This document shows positions 32,175 to 43,738 of a DNA stretch of 64,000 bases, piece after piece (the stretch's first letter is position 1; every line of letters begins with the position of its first letter). The position numbers and the translations under genes are program-made. Where the stretch lies: the NCBI GenBank assembly GCA_963556145.1, contig OY744469.1, positions 6,358,767 to 6,422,766 on the forward strand, in the 5' to 3' direction. The notes under the pieces were generated by a model that saw nothing but the letters and a program-made list of their open reading frames with translations, was not told the DNA's origin and made no database searches. The DNA is from Hygrocybe punicea. Lineage: Eukaryota > Basidiomycota > Agaricomycetes > Agaricales > Hygrophoraceae.

Positions 32175-34360
32175 CCTTTGGCAAGTCCATGTAGTGCAGG
32201 CCATTCTGCAGCACAACAAGGATGTGATTCTTACAGCTGCCACTGGATCTGGCAAAACGCTCACATTCTGGATGCCCCTTCTAATGCAAGCCGACACCAT
32301 TCAGATTGTTTGTGCCCCTCTGAACATTCTCAGGGCAATGAAAGTCCAATCTCTTGCCAAGCACAGCATCCGAGCAATTACTGTCACTGCTGAAAATGCA
32401 ACCTTTACAACCTTCCAGGTGAGTAGGCATGTTAGATAACACAATAGAAACTAATACAGACTTATCAGGATATTGCAAACCTTCATTACTGTGCCGTGTT
32501 GACCAACATAGAAACTATAATGAAGCACAATGGGGGGTTTGCTAGCCTGTGGAAAAACAGTCTATTCACAAATAGACTTGTCAGCATGACATTTGATGAA
32601 GGCCACTGTATCAGTAAATGGGCTGGATTTCGTCAAGACTATAGACAAGTTGAAAGATCAAAATACCTTCTTCCCAAACATGTCCGCTTCTATGTGGTAT
32701 CTGTGACCCTGCTGAAACTGGCTCTTCATGATGTTATGGATGCACTGCAGATTTGCCAGGAAAAACTCTATGTGATGCATCAATCAAATGATCAGCTGAA
32801 TATAGAACTTACTGTGCGGGAAATGGTACATCCTGCCAAGACATTTTTGGATCTTGCATTCGTTGTTCCCAAGAATCCCCCTCCTGGGTGGAAACCACCA
32901 AAATTCTTGATTTTTTTTGATGACATCGCAGAGTCAGTTCATGCAGCCAGTTTCTTAAGAAACCACTTACCGATTCACCTGTGTCACACAATCAAATGGT
33001 TCAATTCAGAGATGTCACCTGAATATTGCGAGGAAGAATGCAATGGCCTGAAAGATGGAAGTAGGTGGGGTCTTTTATGTACAGACTCATTTGGCATGGT
33101 GAGTTAGCCTGTGCCAATTTTAGGATTGAGTGCACGACTCAATGAGGGGTCTAACAGGGTGTCGACTTACCAGACATTGCATTAATTATACAATTGAGGG
33201 TGACTTGTGATATGTGTACGCTTTGGCAGCGCTTTGGCCAAGCAGTCCATGACCTCACCTCATGTGGAGTAGCTATTATGATCTCCAAGTCCAGCCACAC
33301 AACTACAGGAGAAAAAAAGGAAAGCTACCGAGAAACTTGAGAATGCATGACTCACTGAGAAAATTCGTTGCGCCCAGTCTGCTCCCAAGCCCTCCAGTAT
33401 TATGGCTGCTGTAATTGGGGATGACCAGGTCAAGGAGGTCAAGGGGGATGTGTAGTTGCAGTTACTGTATAACCAAGTTCCAGCTGAATTGCGGGGAGGC
33501 CAAGGTCCTCAAAAAAAAAAAGTTCTTGAAGAAGTTATGAGCAATTTCATAAATGCTGCAACACAGCCTCACCTGGGATGCTACCGCAAACCTGTGCGAA
33601 TCTACTTTAGACACAATGAGCTAGGTGAGTGTGAAAAACTCATTCTGAAAAAAGTGCCCACAACTGACGCTTACATAAAAAGCTTCTGAACACAAGGAGT
33701 GCCATCCAAATCTACCTGCTGGCTGCCCCCATTGTGTCTACATTTTAGCCATAATCTGCTGTGAGCTGTGCAATCCTGAAGCATTCATGGAGTTTGCACC
33801 TGTTGATGTGTGGGAACGACCCAGTTTACTGCCTCCCCGCTCTCGTCTCAAGGACTTCCCCCCGGGCTAGCAAGAACTAGAACTCAAGTTAGCATTACAT
33901 GAGTTTCACTGATGCAATATGGCCAAACAATTTGGGGAAGCTGTTTTGTGAGACCTTGGCCCCAGCTTGATCATGAATGACAACATTCTTGAGCACATTG
34001 TCCACTGCGCATACTTTGGCAAGATTCAAGACGCCGATGAGTTGACACAGGAAACACGCTGGATATGGGCATGCACCTACGCCGAGGAAGTCATCCCCAT
34101 CATTAAACGCTACAAGCCAGAGTGTCAAGTGACTCCTTTGACCACCAACACACCCCTCCAGCCACATTCCCAGGTGACCACTACCTTGCTCCCTGCACTC
34201 GCTGGTCCTACTGTTGAGAAGACTAAGTGACAGAACAAATGCAGTGCCTGCAAAATGGAAGGTCACATCAGTGAGTATCTGTCTGCTTGATTATCAGATT
34301 TACTTACTTTGCATGAAAGTGAGCAATCACAAATGCCCTCAGCATCCATCCAAAGCTTCT
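32175..34360 (+). pseudogene. RecQ-like DEAH helicase pseudogene
   Basis: Exon 1 has the nucleotide-binding loop AATGSGKT near 32240 and ends at 32418. Intron 32419-32468. Exon 2 carries FDEGHCISKW (motif II, ~32600), SVTL (motif III) and FLIFFDDIAESVHAA in the second RecA-like domain. A further intron (about 33100-33150) leads to GVDLPDIALIIQ and LWQRFGQAVHDL, the place of RecQ motifs V-VI. Downstream are VPAELRGG, AATQPHLGCYRKP and RETRWIWACTYAEEV-type text, and, across an intron, a zinc-knuckle-like CSACKMEGH. Stops after about 33300 and repeated frame changes show it is broken. Related helicases occur in many copies in agaricomycete genomes. The start lies at or before 32175 and is not resolved. 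Confidence 0.8.
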
Positions 34361-34840
34361 ACTTGTTTTAACATCAAGAATAGTGTCAGCAACTTGTACA
34401 TAGGCGTATACATTCATTCTGCTCTTAAATCAAGGAGTTTGTTTGTGCAACAGATAACCACACTGTGTCTGAGATACCCCCACAAGTATTCTATGCTATG
34501 TGGCTGTACAGCTAAAGTTCTCCTAAGATATCTGTTTCATCTGGCTCCTCCTGTTCCTGTTCCTCACCATCCTCTTCTGTGATTGATTCTTCCAGTAGCT
34601 CTGTCAGTCCTTTATTGAACATGTTGGGAATAGAATATATTGTCTTGCATCCAGGGATAAAAGCATTTGAGCTGTGTACACGCATGTGATTGGTTAGTGT
34701 TTTGTAGGTTCTTGTGAGATCTGGAGGGGTGTGTCAAGTTATTAGTCCACCTATTAAAAAGTTTTTCTCAATGTTATTGTGGCAGGCATGATACAAGTCA
34801 ATCAACAAAGACTTCATAATCACTCGTTCCTTCGTATAAT
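34361..34840. other. No gene recognised
   Basis: Moderately AT-rich. The minus strand has an acidic stretch (about 34540-34600) and scattered short frames, perhaps a remnant of another gene, but nothing I can name. Confidence 0.4.
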
Positions 34841-34975
34841 TAAGGCACGGCACAGGTATACCGCGGGTCAGAATTCCTGACACCGGACCCGTACCCACGT
34901 TACCCGTACCTGCACTGATGACAGGTACACACCATACCCATTATCGGCGGGTACCCACCACAACCCACCCTAAGT

Positions 34976-35130
34976 ACCTCGCGAACAATGGGGGCACGTC
35001 AATTGACGTGCTCCGTTTGTTTTTGCGAGGTTGGATGGGGCTGGGGAGGTTCCATGGGCATCCGCGCATGCTCACTACCTCACGAACAATGGGGGCATGT
35101 CAATTGACGTGCTCCATGTTTTCGCGAGGT
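34976..35130. repeat. Tandem pair of 54-56-bp palindromes
   Basis: 34976-35031 and 35077-35130 each run from ACCTCGCGAACA-type sequence through CGTCAATTGACG to a TCGCGAGGT-type end. Close relatives are at 15379-15434 and 53185-53238, and a split one lies around the LARD insertion (24956-24982 / 30998-31031). The core contains inverted TGACG/CGTCA half-sites like those bound by some bZIP proteins; that role is only a possibility. Confidence 0.8.
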
Positions 35131-35545
35131 TGTATGGCGCTGGGGATGGCCCATGGGCGTCCACCTTGTTTCCATCATCTGTCATCTGTTGCCCCCATCC
35201 CCATTCCTGTGCTCGCGGTCCTCATCGTCGCCATCATCATGATCCCCGTTGCCATCGTCGTCCCCGTTGCTGTCGTCATTCTTGTCCTGGTCTCTGTTGT
35301 CCTCATTGTCTCATTCCCCTGTTGTCATCTTCCCGTTGTCGTAGTTGCCGTTCCCGCTTTGTCGTTGTCCTCCTGTTCTCATCGTCGTCATTCTTGTCTT
35401 CGTTTACCCCGTCATTGTCATTCCCATTGTCCTCATTCTTGCTGTCATGGTCAGCCTGGGTTGTCCCCATTCTCGGCTGCGTCCCATCTGCTTGTTGCTG
35501 TTGCCGTGTTCGCGTTCATTTGGCGCGAGGGTGCGAGAAAAAAAC

Positions 35546-35640
35546 CTAAATGTGTTTTAGTAGTTAGTAGAATAAATGAATAAATGAATAGGATGCTTAC
35601 CTGGGGTGCCCTGGCACCCACACCTGTTGCCATGTCATTG
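35546..35640 (-). other. Exon-intron junction of the P module inside a hAT MITE
   Basis: Minus strand: exon ending GCACCCCAG at 35601, donor GTAAGC, 55-nt intron (35600-35546) with TACTAAC and TTTAG, then GTTTTTTTCTCGCACCCTCG, nearly the same as the exon that follows in P2 and P3. Confidence 0.6.
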
Positions 35641-35939
35641 TTGAAAACGACCGTGATTGTCGTTGCCGGTTTCTTGTTGTTGTTGTTTGCACTTGTCACA
35701 GTTGTAGATTAGCTGAAGTAAAGAGATTAATATTGAAAATAAAGTAAATAGGAAAGAAAAAACCCACCTGGGGGGGCTTGGTTGACAGACCCGTGAAAAC
35801 CCGTCACCCACGGATAACGGGTACGGTCTTGACACGGTGTGCAAACCGAAATACCGTACCCAAACCCGAATTACCCGTTTTGGAATAACTGCGGGTAAAC
35901 CCGTACCCGTGCTGTGCCCTACGTATAGTTGGCAAAATT

Positions 35940-38290
35940 GCTGCCAAAGATAACCTATAGGTAGCTTGAGATGAATCCACAGTGGCACAAAATTCCATGC
36001 ACCTTCATTTGTAGATTATTGAACTCCTGCACCCAATCAGGAGCCCTAAAACAACCCTCCTTCCCAGTAGGATTGATGAGTATGTTATAGCAAATGGCAT
36101 GACTGACAGGCTTTGGGTAGACCCAATGGATATCGTTGAGGTACTTGGATAAGTGAGTCGCATACTTGTGCTTGCCTGTAGCCTTGAAGAGAGTGATCCA
36201 TGGTGAGAAGAGAGATTCCAGCTGACCAATGCCACTGCAATTCATGGCAAGAGTGATTTCTTTGTAGAGTAAAAAGTACTGGTGCATCAATAGGATATTC
36301 CCGCACTGGGCATCCCATTCATCTGATTGCTTACTCCGCAGTTTGAATATGTCCACACAAGGACTAGAACCAGCCACATATTTCAAGGAAAGAGTGTTGG
36401 CCACAGAGCGTAGCAATGCCTTGTTTGGTTTGGATTTGGCAAACACCTCCAGAGAGTCCCACTGAGGATTCCTCTTTGCAAGCTCAACCCGCCAGGCATC
36501 TAGCCAAAGAGCCACACCCTCCTCCATGATGATATCATGTATATGTTGAAATCCAGGCTTAGAACCAATTTTTCCAGTTTCCTGGGGCTGGTGCAATGCA
36601 ACAAAGTGCATAAGGCTATTGTCGTCATCATGAGACTTCTTGTTTTCAATAAAAATGCATCAAAGTGCATCAGCACACACCATTTTGAGATGAAGAAGAC
36701 CCAACACAAAGATGACATGTTGGAAGCACCTGGAAGGTGTATTCTTGAGAGATTGTTGCTCCAGCAATGAACCCACATGCTCTGCGATTCCAAGGTCACC
36801 AAAAAAGAGGACAACGTGTTCACTGATGTCGATGTTCCCAGAAGCCTACTCACTGAAAGCATCATCAGCTAGATCTCCGATGCCACCTTGGTTCATCAAG
36901 TTCACAATAGCCTGAATATTGCCTAATACCTTGGATTGATTGATATCCATCGCTTTGCTGATGCGTGTCTCATCTTGACAACAGGGATCTTCTCAATGAA
37001 ATGAGGTAGTCCAATAGTTGAACTAAGTTGGGAAAAGTATGTGGGTCCATGGGTGCAGAGATCTTGATGGCAAACCCATGTGTTGAATTGGTCATGATGA
37101 CTTAGACCTGCTGGATTGTCCACTTCGGGATGCAATTTGATAAAATCGAGGTAGGTACATGGAGGCTCGAGATCCTGAACGTCAACTTGAGGATTGAGGG
37201 GAGATTTATCTCATAGCACCCATGAACATCTTAGTTGCTCTGAAGATATTCCATGCTCCAAGTAAATGAGGGTACCAGATGTCAGATGGGCAAGCATGTT
37301 GCCAGATTTTTCAACAGTTGGCACATTGGTTTTGAAATCAATGTCGAAGTTGTCATATGTGTACCCAACAATGAGTGTCTTGCCCATCTTGCATAGCCTC
37401 TTGATGGTCTCTACTGAAAGAGACTTGATCGCATTATGAATAGCAACAATGAAGATTGAAACCCCCAACTGTGCAAGTGACTGTATAACTTTCTGTGGGG
37501 CATTACATGAATGCAGAAAATGCTCTGAAGCAGATTGTACTTCTGATTTGAGCTATGCATTAAGATACTGATGATACATGCTGCTTTCTACTGTGAAATG
37601 TGTTGTACAGTCAGCTAAGGATGGTAAAGTTTCTGTGGCACTCACCAGGTTGACAATGGCACTGCGTTCCTGTTTCTTTTTCAATTGACGCTGAGGTGGT
37701 TCCCTGTCATCTCCATCAAGACCTGCATCATCTCCATGCATTCCCACCCAAAACTGTGTTTCGTCTTTGTCATCTGTCTTCTCTCCTTCAGGGTCTGGAA
37801 GCTCTGAAGAGCTTTTTCTCCATTTAAGTTACTTTGGATCAGCTGACAGCAAGTTGACCACCATGTTCCAAAGCCCTGGAGCTGTCATTTGCATCTTCCA
37901 AGTCATGTCTTCCAGTCGAAAATCGTTAACTTGGTCAGTGGAGGCATGCAATGCTGCAAAGTGCCAACCATTGCTGTTACTAGTAAGATTCCGGATAGAT
38001 TTCATGTGTTTGATTTATGAGATGAGTTTCCCATTGCAGCACTGATTGGTGCAAGCAGGGGTGCTCCGAGAGGGTAGACAGGAGTGCTGCACAATTATGA
38101 ACGATCTCTTGCATAAGTGCGTTGTTGCTAAGATCTACATCTTGAAGAATGAAGGCAAGAAATTCACATATGGTTGTCCTAGACTCAGAGATGAACTGTA
38201 GAATAGCTGCAGCAGTCTGTGTATTGAGCATTCAAGTTGTTGCTCAGGATAAGCTAATTTCAATTACTAAATTGGACTACTAAATCTGGC
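35940..38290 (-). pseudogene. DUF6589-family protein pseudogene
   Basis: Reading leftwards from ~38290: an N-terminal part, then GKTLIVGYTYDNFDIDFKTN and TSGTLIYLEHGI (37211-37468), LHPEVDNPAGL..HDQFN (~37120), a run of broken frames (36500-36900), and a long open part (36611-35955) with QETGKIGSKPGFQHIHDII, ALWLDAWRVELAKRNPQWD, HQYFLLYKEITLAMN, NDIHWVYPKPVSHAI and GCFRAPDWVQEFNNLQMKVH. These match the agaricomycete family carrying the DUF6589 domain, which is abundant in repeat-rich regions and of unknown function. Several stops and frame changes separate the blocks. It lies tail-to-tail with the RecQ-like pseudogene, with a hAT MITE in between. Confidence 0.75.
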
Positions 38291-39037
38291 AGGATAAGTT
38301 GGTGGCTCTTTGTTTACAAACATTTTTTCTAAGCCATACTGAAGAGGGTCGAGGATTAAGAGTACTGAGTTTAAATATGATATCTTCAGAGACCAAAATT
38401 TTCAGGAGATGCCTTGTCCATACTGCCTTGCCCATGCAGTGGGATACCGCCTCTCACCCTCTAAAGACCAGCTTGGTAGGAGCCTGAGAAAAAGGCACAA
38501 AAATAGTTTTATAAGTTGCTTCGGGTGCTCAAATCTTCATTGATTGTATAACCATATAAGTACAATATTAATTAATGACTTGTTTAGTGGGCCAGTGCTG
38601 CGCATGGCATGAACGAGTTCTTTTTTCCCCCTCCTCATTTCTTTATTGAATTAAGAAATAAGATTCAATTGCATAAAGCATGTTACATATGGCATCAGAT
38701 ACATAGCGTGTGTTGCATATTGCATATTATTCTAATAAGCCCACCTCCCACGTCTGCAACATAGAAATTAGCATAAAATAAATCTACATAGAGTGTCTTG
38801 ATTCTTCATCAACCTCCTCTCTACCTGCCATCTCCCCTGTGTTGCACCATCATGCAACACTCTCAGCCATGAAGCAATTGCTCAGGGAGCAACAGGTCAA
38901 CTGCCAAATACAACTGCCCCCCAAACAGTGTGCTGACAATTAACTCACATTTGCTCAACCCTACTTCTCCATGACCTTGAATGCTACACAACAGACTACC
39001 ACATGAAGACAGCCGTCCTTGACCTCAAGGAGGATGC
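38291..39037. other. No gene seen; expected site of the Helitron 3' end
   Basis: Downstream of the Helitron protease exon on the minus strand. AT-rich 38500-38800, then mixed sequence with no long frame. I could not fix the CTRR-type 3' end and hairpin expected of a Helitron. Confidence 0.4.
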
Positions 39038-39448
39038 TCAAAGGCTCTGAGCATAAATAGCTAGTACAAGGTTTCTCTTTTCACAGTGTCTGATATCATG
39101 GTCTGAAAGTTGTGTAAGGTCAGTGTCTCTGGAACAAGAGTTGCCTGTAATCATTCCATCATGATACCATACTTGTTTCTGTGCAGTAATAATATGTGAG
39201 GTGAAATGATATTGACCATGATATACAATGCCTCTAAGTTCTAATGTCTTTGTGCAAGTCTCTGAAACAAATTCTAATCTATGACTGGTTTCAATGTTTT
39301 TAAATGGATACTCTAGAATAAGAATGTGTGGTGCTTCATTATAAAATACAAGTTGAGTCATTCTGCTGTTGCAATCAGGACATCTTCTATTGGTTTTCTG
39401 TGACAAGGTATCAACCCACTTCATGGTAGACTGTTTAATGGTGTCATC
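39038..39448 (-). pseudogene. Helitron polyprotein part 4: protease-like C-terminus
   Basis: Continues the frame of part 3: removal of the MITE and one TSD copy gives HADD-TIKQSTMKWVDTL without a shift. Contains a CPDC pair and then LRGIVYHGQYHFTSHI and VWYHDGMITG. This resembles the His-containing half of ubiquitin-specific proteases, whose catalytic Cys would be NDYSCAYDSLL in part 3 (~41160). Role in transposition unknown. Confidence 0.7.
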
Positions 39449-40796
39449 TAGGGTTTGAAAGTCCGGTCTGGTCCGGTTTTTTGACAAAATTTCAAAAGAC
39501 CGCAACCGGAACCGGTTGCTATAACACCACAAGATGGCACAACCTAGACTCAACCGCTCAGAACCGGTCTCTTGCGGTTCAGTTGCTGTCTTCTAACCCG
39601 ATTTAACTGGTCCTTCCATTAACCAATTGCTAAACCAGTTGAAACCGGTCAGAACCGAAGTAAATACAATAAATAACAACTAATGTATTAACAATAAATA
39701 ACAACTAATGTATTAACAATAAATAACAACTAATGTATTAAATTTTAATAAATAAAGTTGGCGGCCACGATTATGAGCACGTCGGTGATCGCGTTGGGCG
39801 CATGGGTAGGCGCAGATGCGTTGGCCGCTCTGTTGGGTGCGTGGGTGGTTGTGGACGCGTTGGCACGTTGGCGGCGCGTTGGCGGCGCGTTGGCGGCCCT
39901 GTTGCTGGTGTTGTGGTGGGTGCCCAACACGGCCATCCTCCGAGTCCCGGTTACCTCGTGGTTGCAGCGCCAACGTCGATTGACATGGCGGTGCGCATCC
40001 ACGAGGTATGTTGGGGGTTGGTGGTGGGATGGCCGTGGCCGTCGTCATGGTCGTGGTCGTGGTTGTCATTGTCGTTGCGGTCGTGGTGGTCGTGGTTGTG
40101 ACAGTCATTGTCTGCGTTGTGGTGGTGGTGGTGGTGGTGGTGGTGGTGGTGGTGATGTTCGTGGTTGATGTTGTTATTGTCGTCGTCCCATTTGGAGGGC
40201 CGTGGGTGTTGTTGTTGTTGTTGGGGTGGTGGTGGTGGTGGCTGTCGTTGTCATCCTTGTCCTCGCTGCCTGTCGTCCTCGTTGGGTGCTTGTGTTGTTT
40301 GTGTTGGTACTGCTGTTGTCGTCGTTTGTGTAATTAGTAGCTGAGAAAACAAAAAAACAAAAAAAAATTACTTACATACTGCAACGGGGGTTGGGTGCAC
40401 CGGCCCCTCGCTGCCCTTCTCCCCACGTCCCATCGTTGTCTGTTGTTGTTGTTGCCGTTCTCCGTCGTTGTTGTCGTCGTGTTAGTGTAGAATAGACAAT
40501 AAACCACGATTGAAACCACTTACCTTCTGCAGCGGGATGGGTGCGCCAACCCCCGCTGCCTTTTCTCGTTTTGCATTCCCTCGTGACGCCGCCGTTTTGC
40601 TGCCATCGTCATCATTTGCCACCGTTGGTCGACCTTGTAGTGGTGTTGAAAAAATCCGGTTGCGTAAGCTTCGTCCACATCGGGAAACCGCAACCGGCAA
40701 CCTCCCAAAAGTGGCCCAACCGCAACCGGCGGTCCGGTTGGGTCCGGTCCAGTTCCGGTTTTTTTCCGGTCCTATGGACTGGACTTTAAAACACTA
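39449..40796. mobile_element. hAT MITE in the Helitron protease exon (1348 bp)
   Basis: Left end TAGGGTTTGAAAGTCC, right end (reversed) TAGTGTTTTAAAGTCC. Perfect 8-bp TSD GTGTCATC at 39441-39448 and 40797-40804. Arms are rich in CCGGTT/AACCGG. The inside carries GGT/GTT-rich sequence (39960-40320, including a (GGT)n run near 40120-40155) and two minus-strand donor-like sites (AAG/GTAAGTGG near 40525 and CAG/TATGTAAGT near 40380). No transposase. The different TIR and arms set it apart from the GGGTA group. Confidence 0.92.
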
Positions 40797-43738
40797 GTGT
40801 CATCAGCATGTAACACATAGCCTAGTCTGTCATCAATGGGTTCTTCTGCAAAGTCACATTGAGAACATTCATGTTGAGAAGAGGCTACAATGTCATTGAC
40901 TTTAAACAACTCCATGGCCAGATTGGCAACACTGATGCCCATTGTTCCTCTAGGAAAGTCTGTAGGATTCATGTTATGCAGTGTAGTTCTAAGGTGATCT
41001 CTTAGCTGTTCAAATGCCACATTTTGGTGCAACACCTGTGGAAAACCATGAGACAATGTGGTCAAATGATCATTCATGCTTCTGAATACTGTGGACCACT
41101 CTGCATGATTGTCTTTCCACAGTTCAAACAGAATGACCAACAATGAGTCATATGCACAGCTGTAGTCATTTCTATCCCAGATCGGTCCAGCTGGAGAGTT
41201 AATGACCTGTTGCTTGCCTGTGGATCCTTTGTTGACATGGTCTTTTGTGATCCAAGGCATTTTAACTACTGGTTCATTGTTTGTGTCAAGTGAATGTTTT
41301 GGGGTTGAACCAATAGCACCTGAACCTTGTGCTGGAACAAATGAAGTTGAAATCACAGCTGCTTTCTGTTTTCCTTTGCCTTTTTCAACCAATTGCCATG
41401 GGCTATCAGGGATTTTCCGAGCCAATATTAGTGGATCAGTTGGTGACCATTTAATAGCAGTGTCAGTTTTGGCAGGAACGTAGTGAATTCCCTTCCACTG
41501 CTGAAAGTTTCGAAGCATAACAGAGCATGTACCAGCATCAATGTGGTCAGGTAAAGCACCTTCATATCTGAGCCTGGTAATCTCATCAAGCAATTCTAGT
41601 TCTCTAAATTCTTGTCTAAGATATCCAGAACAACCTCTAGTGATCACTTTAGTGTCAAAGCCTTGAATTATTACAGTTCCAGCAGCAGAAGCACTTCTAG
41701 ACAATGAAGAATAATATGACATGTGGTTGAAGCAACTATTCAAATGCACAACATTGAATGAACGTGTTTTTCCTTAAGCAGCATGAGCAGTCATTGCAAA
41801 GTTAGGAAGCACCCAAACTTGTTGTCTCTCAATGGATTCCTTCAGGTCACTGGGAAATACACACTGAATGGTCTTGGTGTTTTTTACAATGGGCACTACA
41901 TTGTCAGGCAGTCCTGGAATCTGCACCAGCTTTGGAGGTTTGTCCAGTTCAACAAACAAAGTGTCAAGTACTCTTTTGCCATGACTTGCTTTCATTGACT
42001 GCCAGCCAACAACAAATCCTTCTTGTCCTTTTGTAATGCAGAGCTCAGTGGCATCATTGTTGCGAAGCATGACAGGCATACCAAGACACAATGAGAGTTT
42101 CCCAGCAAAGTTATCAGTGGCAGCATGTCGCACTTTCCATATCTCTCTTTGTGTATCAAAGTCTATGTCACTGGATTGATGTATAGCTTTTGATTGGGAC
42201 TTGCTTCTCACAGAATCCTTGTCTTTTCCCCATTTATCAATGGAATAGAAGTTGGTCAAGTTTTGGTTGGTGTCAGAAGCAAATCTGTCACATCCAAGAA
42301 GATTGATCTGATCCTTTTGTGAGTGAATGCCACATATGATAGGAACATTTCTAAAATTCTTTGAGGCAACATTGGGCTGGTCTGGACGTTTGCCTGCAAT
42401 TCTGGTTCTCAAAAATTGAATGTCCTGTGCAGTACACTTGCCATAGCACATGTTGACAAGGGCTGTTCTGAACAATGCATCCTCAGCTGTTTGGGTCCTC
42501 TGTCTCATGTTTTCTCTGAGAATCACCACTGTGGTCACTTGATGCCAGAGTGCTTTTCCAATGGCAGTTTCTTGAGAGTGTGTGGTCAAGGCTGATGTGA
42601 TCTGAGTGCCAACTGTTCCACCATACAATGATGCACCTCCAACTGGTGGTAACTGTGCAAAGTCTCCAGCAAATATCATGTTGATTCCACCAAATGGGAT
42701 GTCATGGATGTTCAAAGCTTTAGCCAGTCTGGCATTGATTTTATAGAGATCATGACAAGACAGCATTGAGACTTCATCAATGAAAATATAGTCAACTCCT
42801 TCTAGTCTACCTTTGAGCTGAGCAATGCCCAGTGCTTCATTTCTATTTGACATGTTTGGATTGATGCCCAGGAAGTAGTGATAAGTTGAGCCATTTTGCA
42901 GAGCTGCAGATGTACCAGTAGGACCAAGAATAACAAATCTGTGAGACTCATGTACATTGTCAAAGAAATCAACAACTGCTTTGATGACTTGTGATTTTCC
43001 AGTGCCAGCCATTCCAGCAATATTCATTTTCAACCGCTCACTGCTGGGAGATGAAGCATGATTTGCAATAATCCTAAAGGCTCTTTTCTGCTCAGTGTTC
43101 AAGCTGAATTTTCTAACTGTAGCATCAATTAGCTTTTGTCGCTGTGCATTTTCAGCTCTGAATGTTTGCATCAAGTATGATTGGTCCACAATCATCACAT
43201 AATTTTCATTTGGATCAGTATATGTTTTGTGTGAAGTAGACTTTGAGTTTGCAGGAATGTGTTGATTTCTCTCATCCAATATATCTTGTCTTTGTTCTTG
43301 AACCAGTTGTTTCCATTGAGTACCAGGTTGATTCATTTCAACTTCAAGTGGAGCATAATTTACAGTAATAGAACCATCTGGACATGGATCAAGCCAACCA
43401 ATATTTCTGACAATGTTTTCAGTGGCATCCATTTGAGCTTTGATCAGTCTACCATGTTGACCAAGCTCAGAATATTTGTTAGTGCCATAATCTGCATTGT
43501 TTTTGTCCTGCTCATAATTATCATCTCCAAAGTCACCACCATTTTGAATGTTGTCATCATCCAAGTGTGAAATAATGTCTGAAGTCATAAATTGAGGACA
43601 AGTACCATCTAACACTGCTCCTTGTCTAAGCTGAGCAGAATAGTCATCTCTAGCATCAAGGCATTCATATCTCAGATTAAAGTTGTCCATAATTTCTAAT
43701 TGTCTATCAGTGAATTCATGATCAGTAAATGCTTCATC
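40797..43738 (-). pseudogene. Helitron polyprotein part 3: Pif1-type helicase and protease start
   Basis: Frame 43738-40797 with TAA at 41774-41776. Helicase motifs in order: Walker A GMAGTGKS (~43005), Walker B FIDEVSM (~42775), GDFAQLPPV (~42655), RENMRQ (~42515), and after the stop GKTRSFNVVHL..YYSSLSRSASA (motif VI area, ~41710), then SGYLRQEFRELELLDEITRL. The residue lost at TAA is normally Gln (CAA) in FAMTAHAAQGKTR, a C-to-T change. After the helicase a linker leads to PIWDRNDYSCAYDSLL. The helicase domain would unwind DNA during rolling-circle transposition. Confidence 0.85.

Larger units (their letters stand above)
34841..35921. mobile_element. GGGTA-arm hAT MITE with a P-type exon module (1081 bp)
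   Basis: Left end TAAGGCACGGCACAGGTA, right end (reversed) TAGGGCACAGCACGGGTA. Flanks CGTATAAT (34833-34840) and CGTATAGT (35922-35929) form an 8-bp TSD with one change. On the minus strand, reading from the right end: GGGTA arm; exon-like PYPLSVGDGFSRVCQP ending in CCCCAG/GTGGGT; a second exon ending GARAPQ; an intron with TACTAAC; then the GTC/GAC-rich arm. Two 54-56-bp palindromes lie at 34976-35130. No transposase. Confidence 0.92.
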
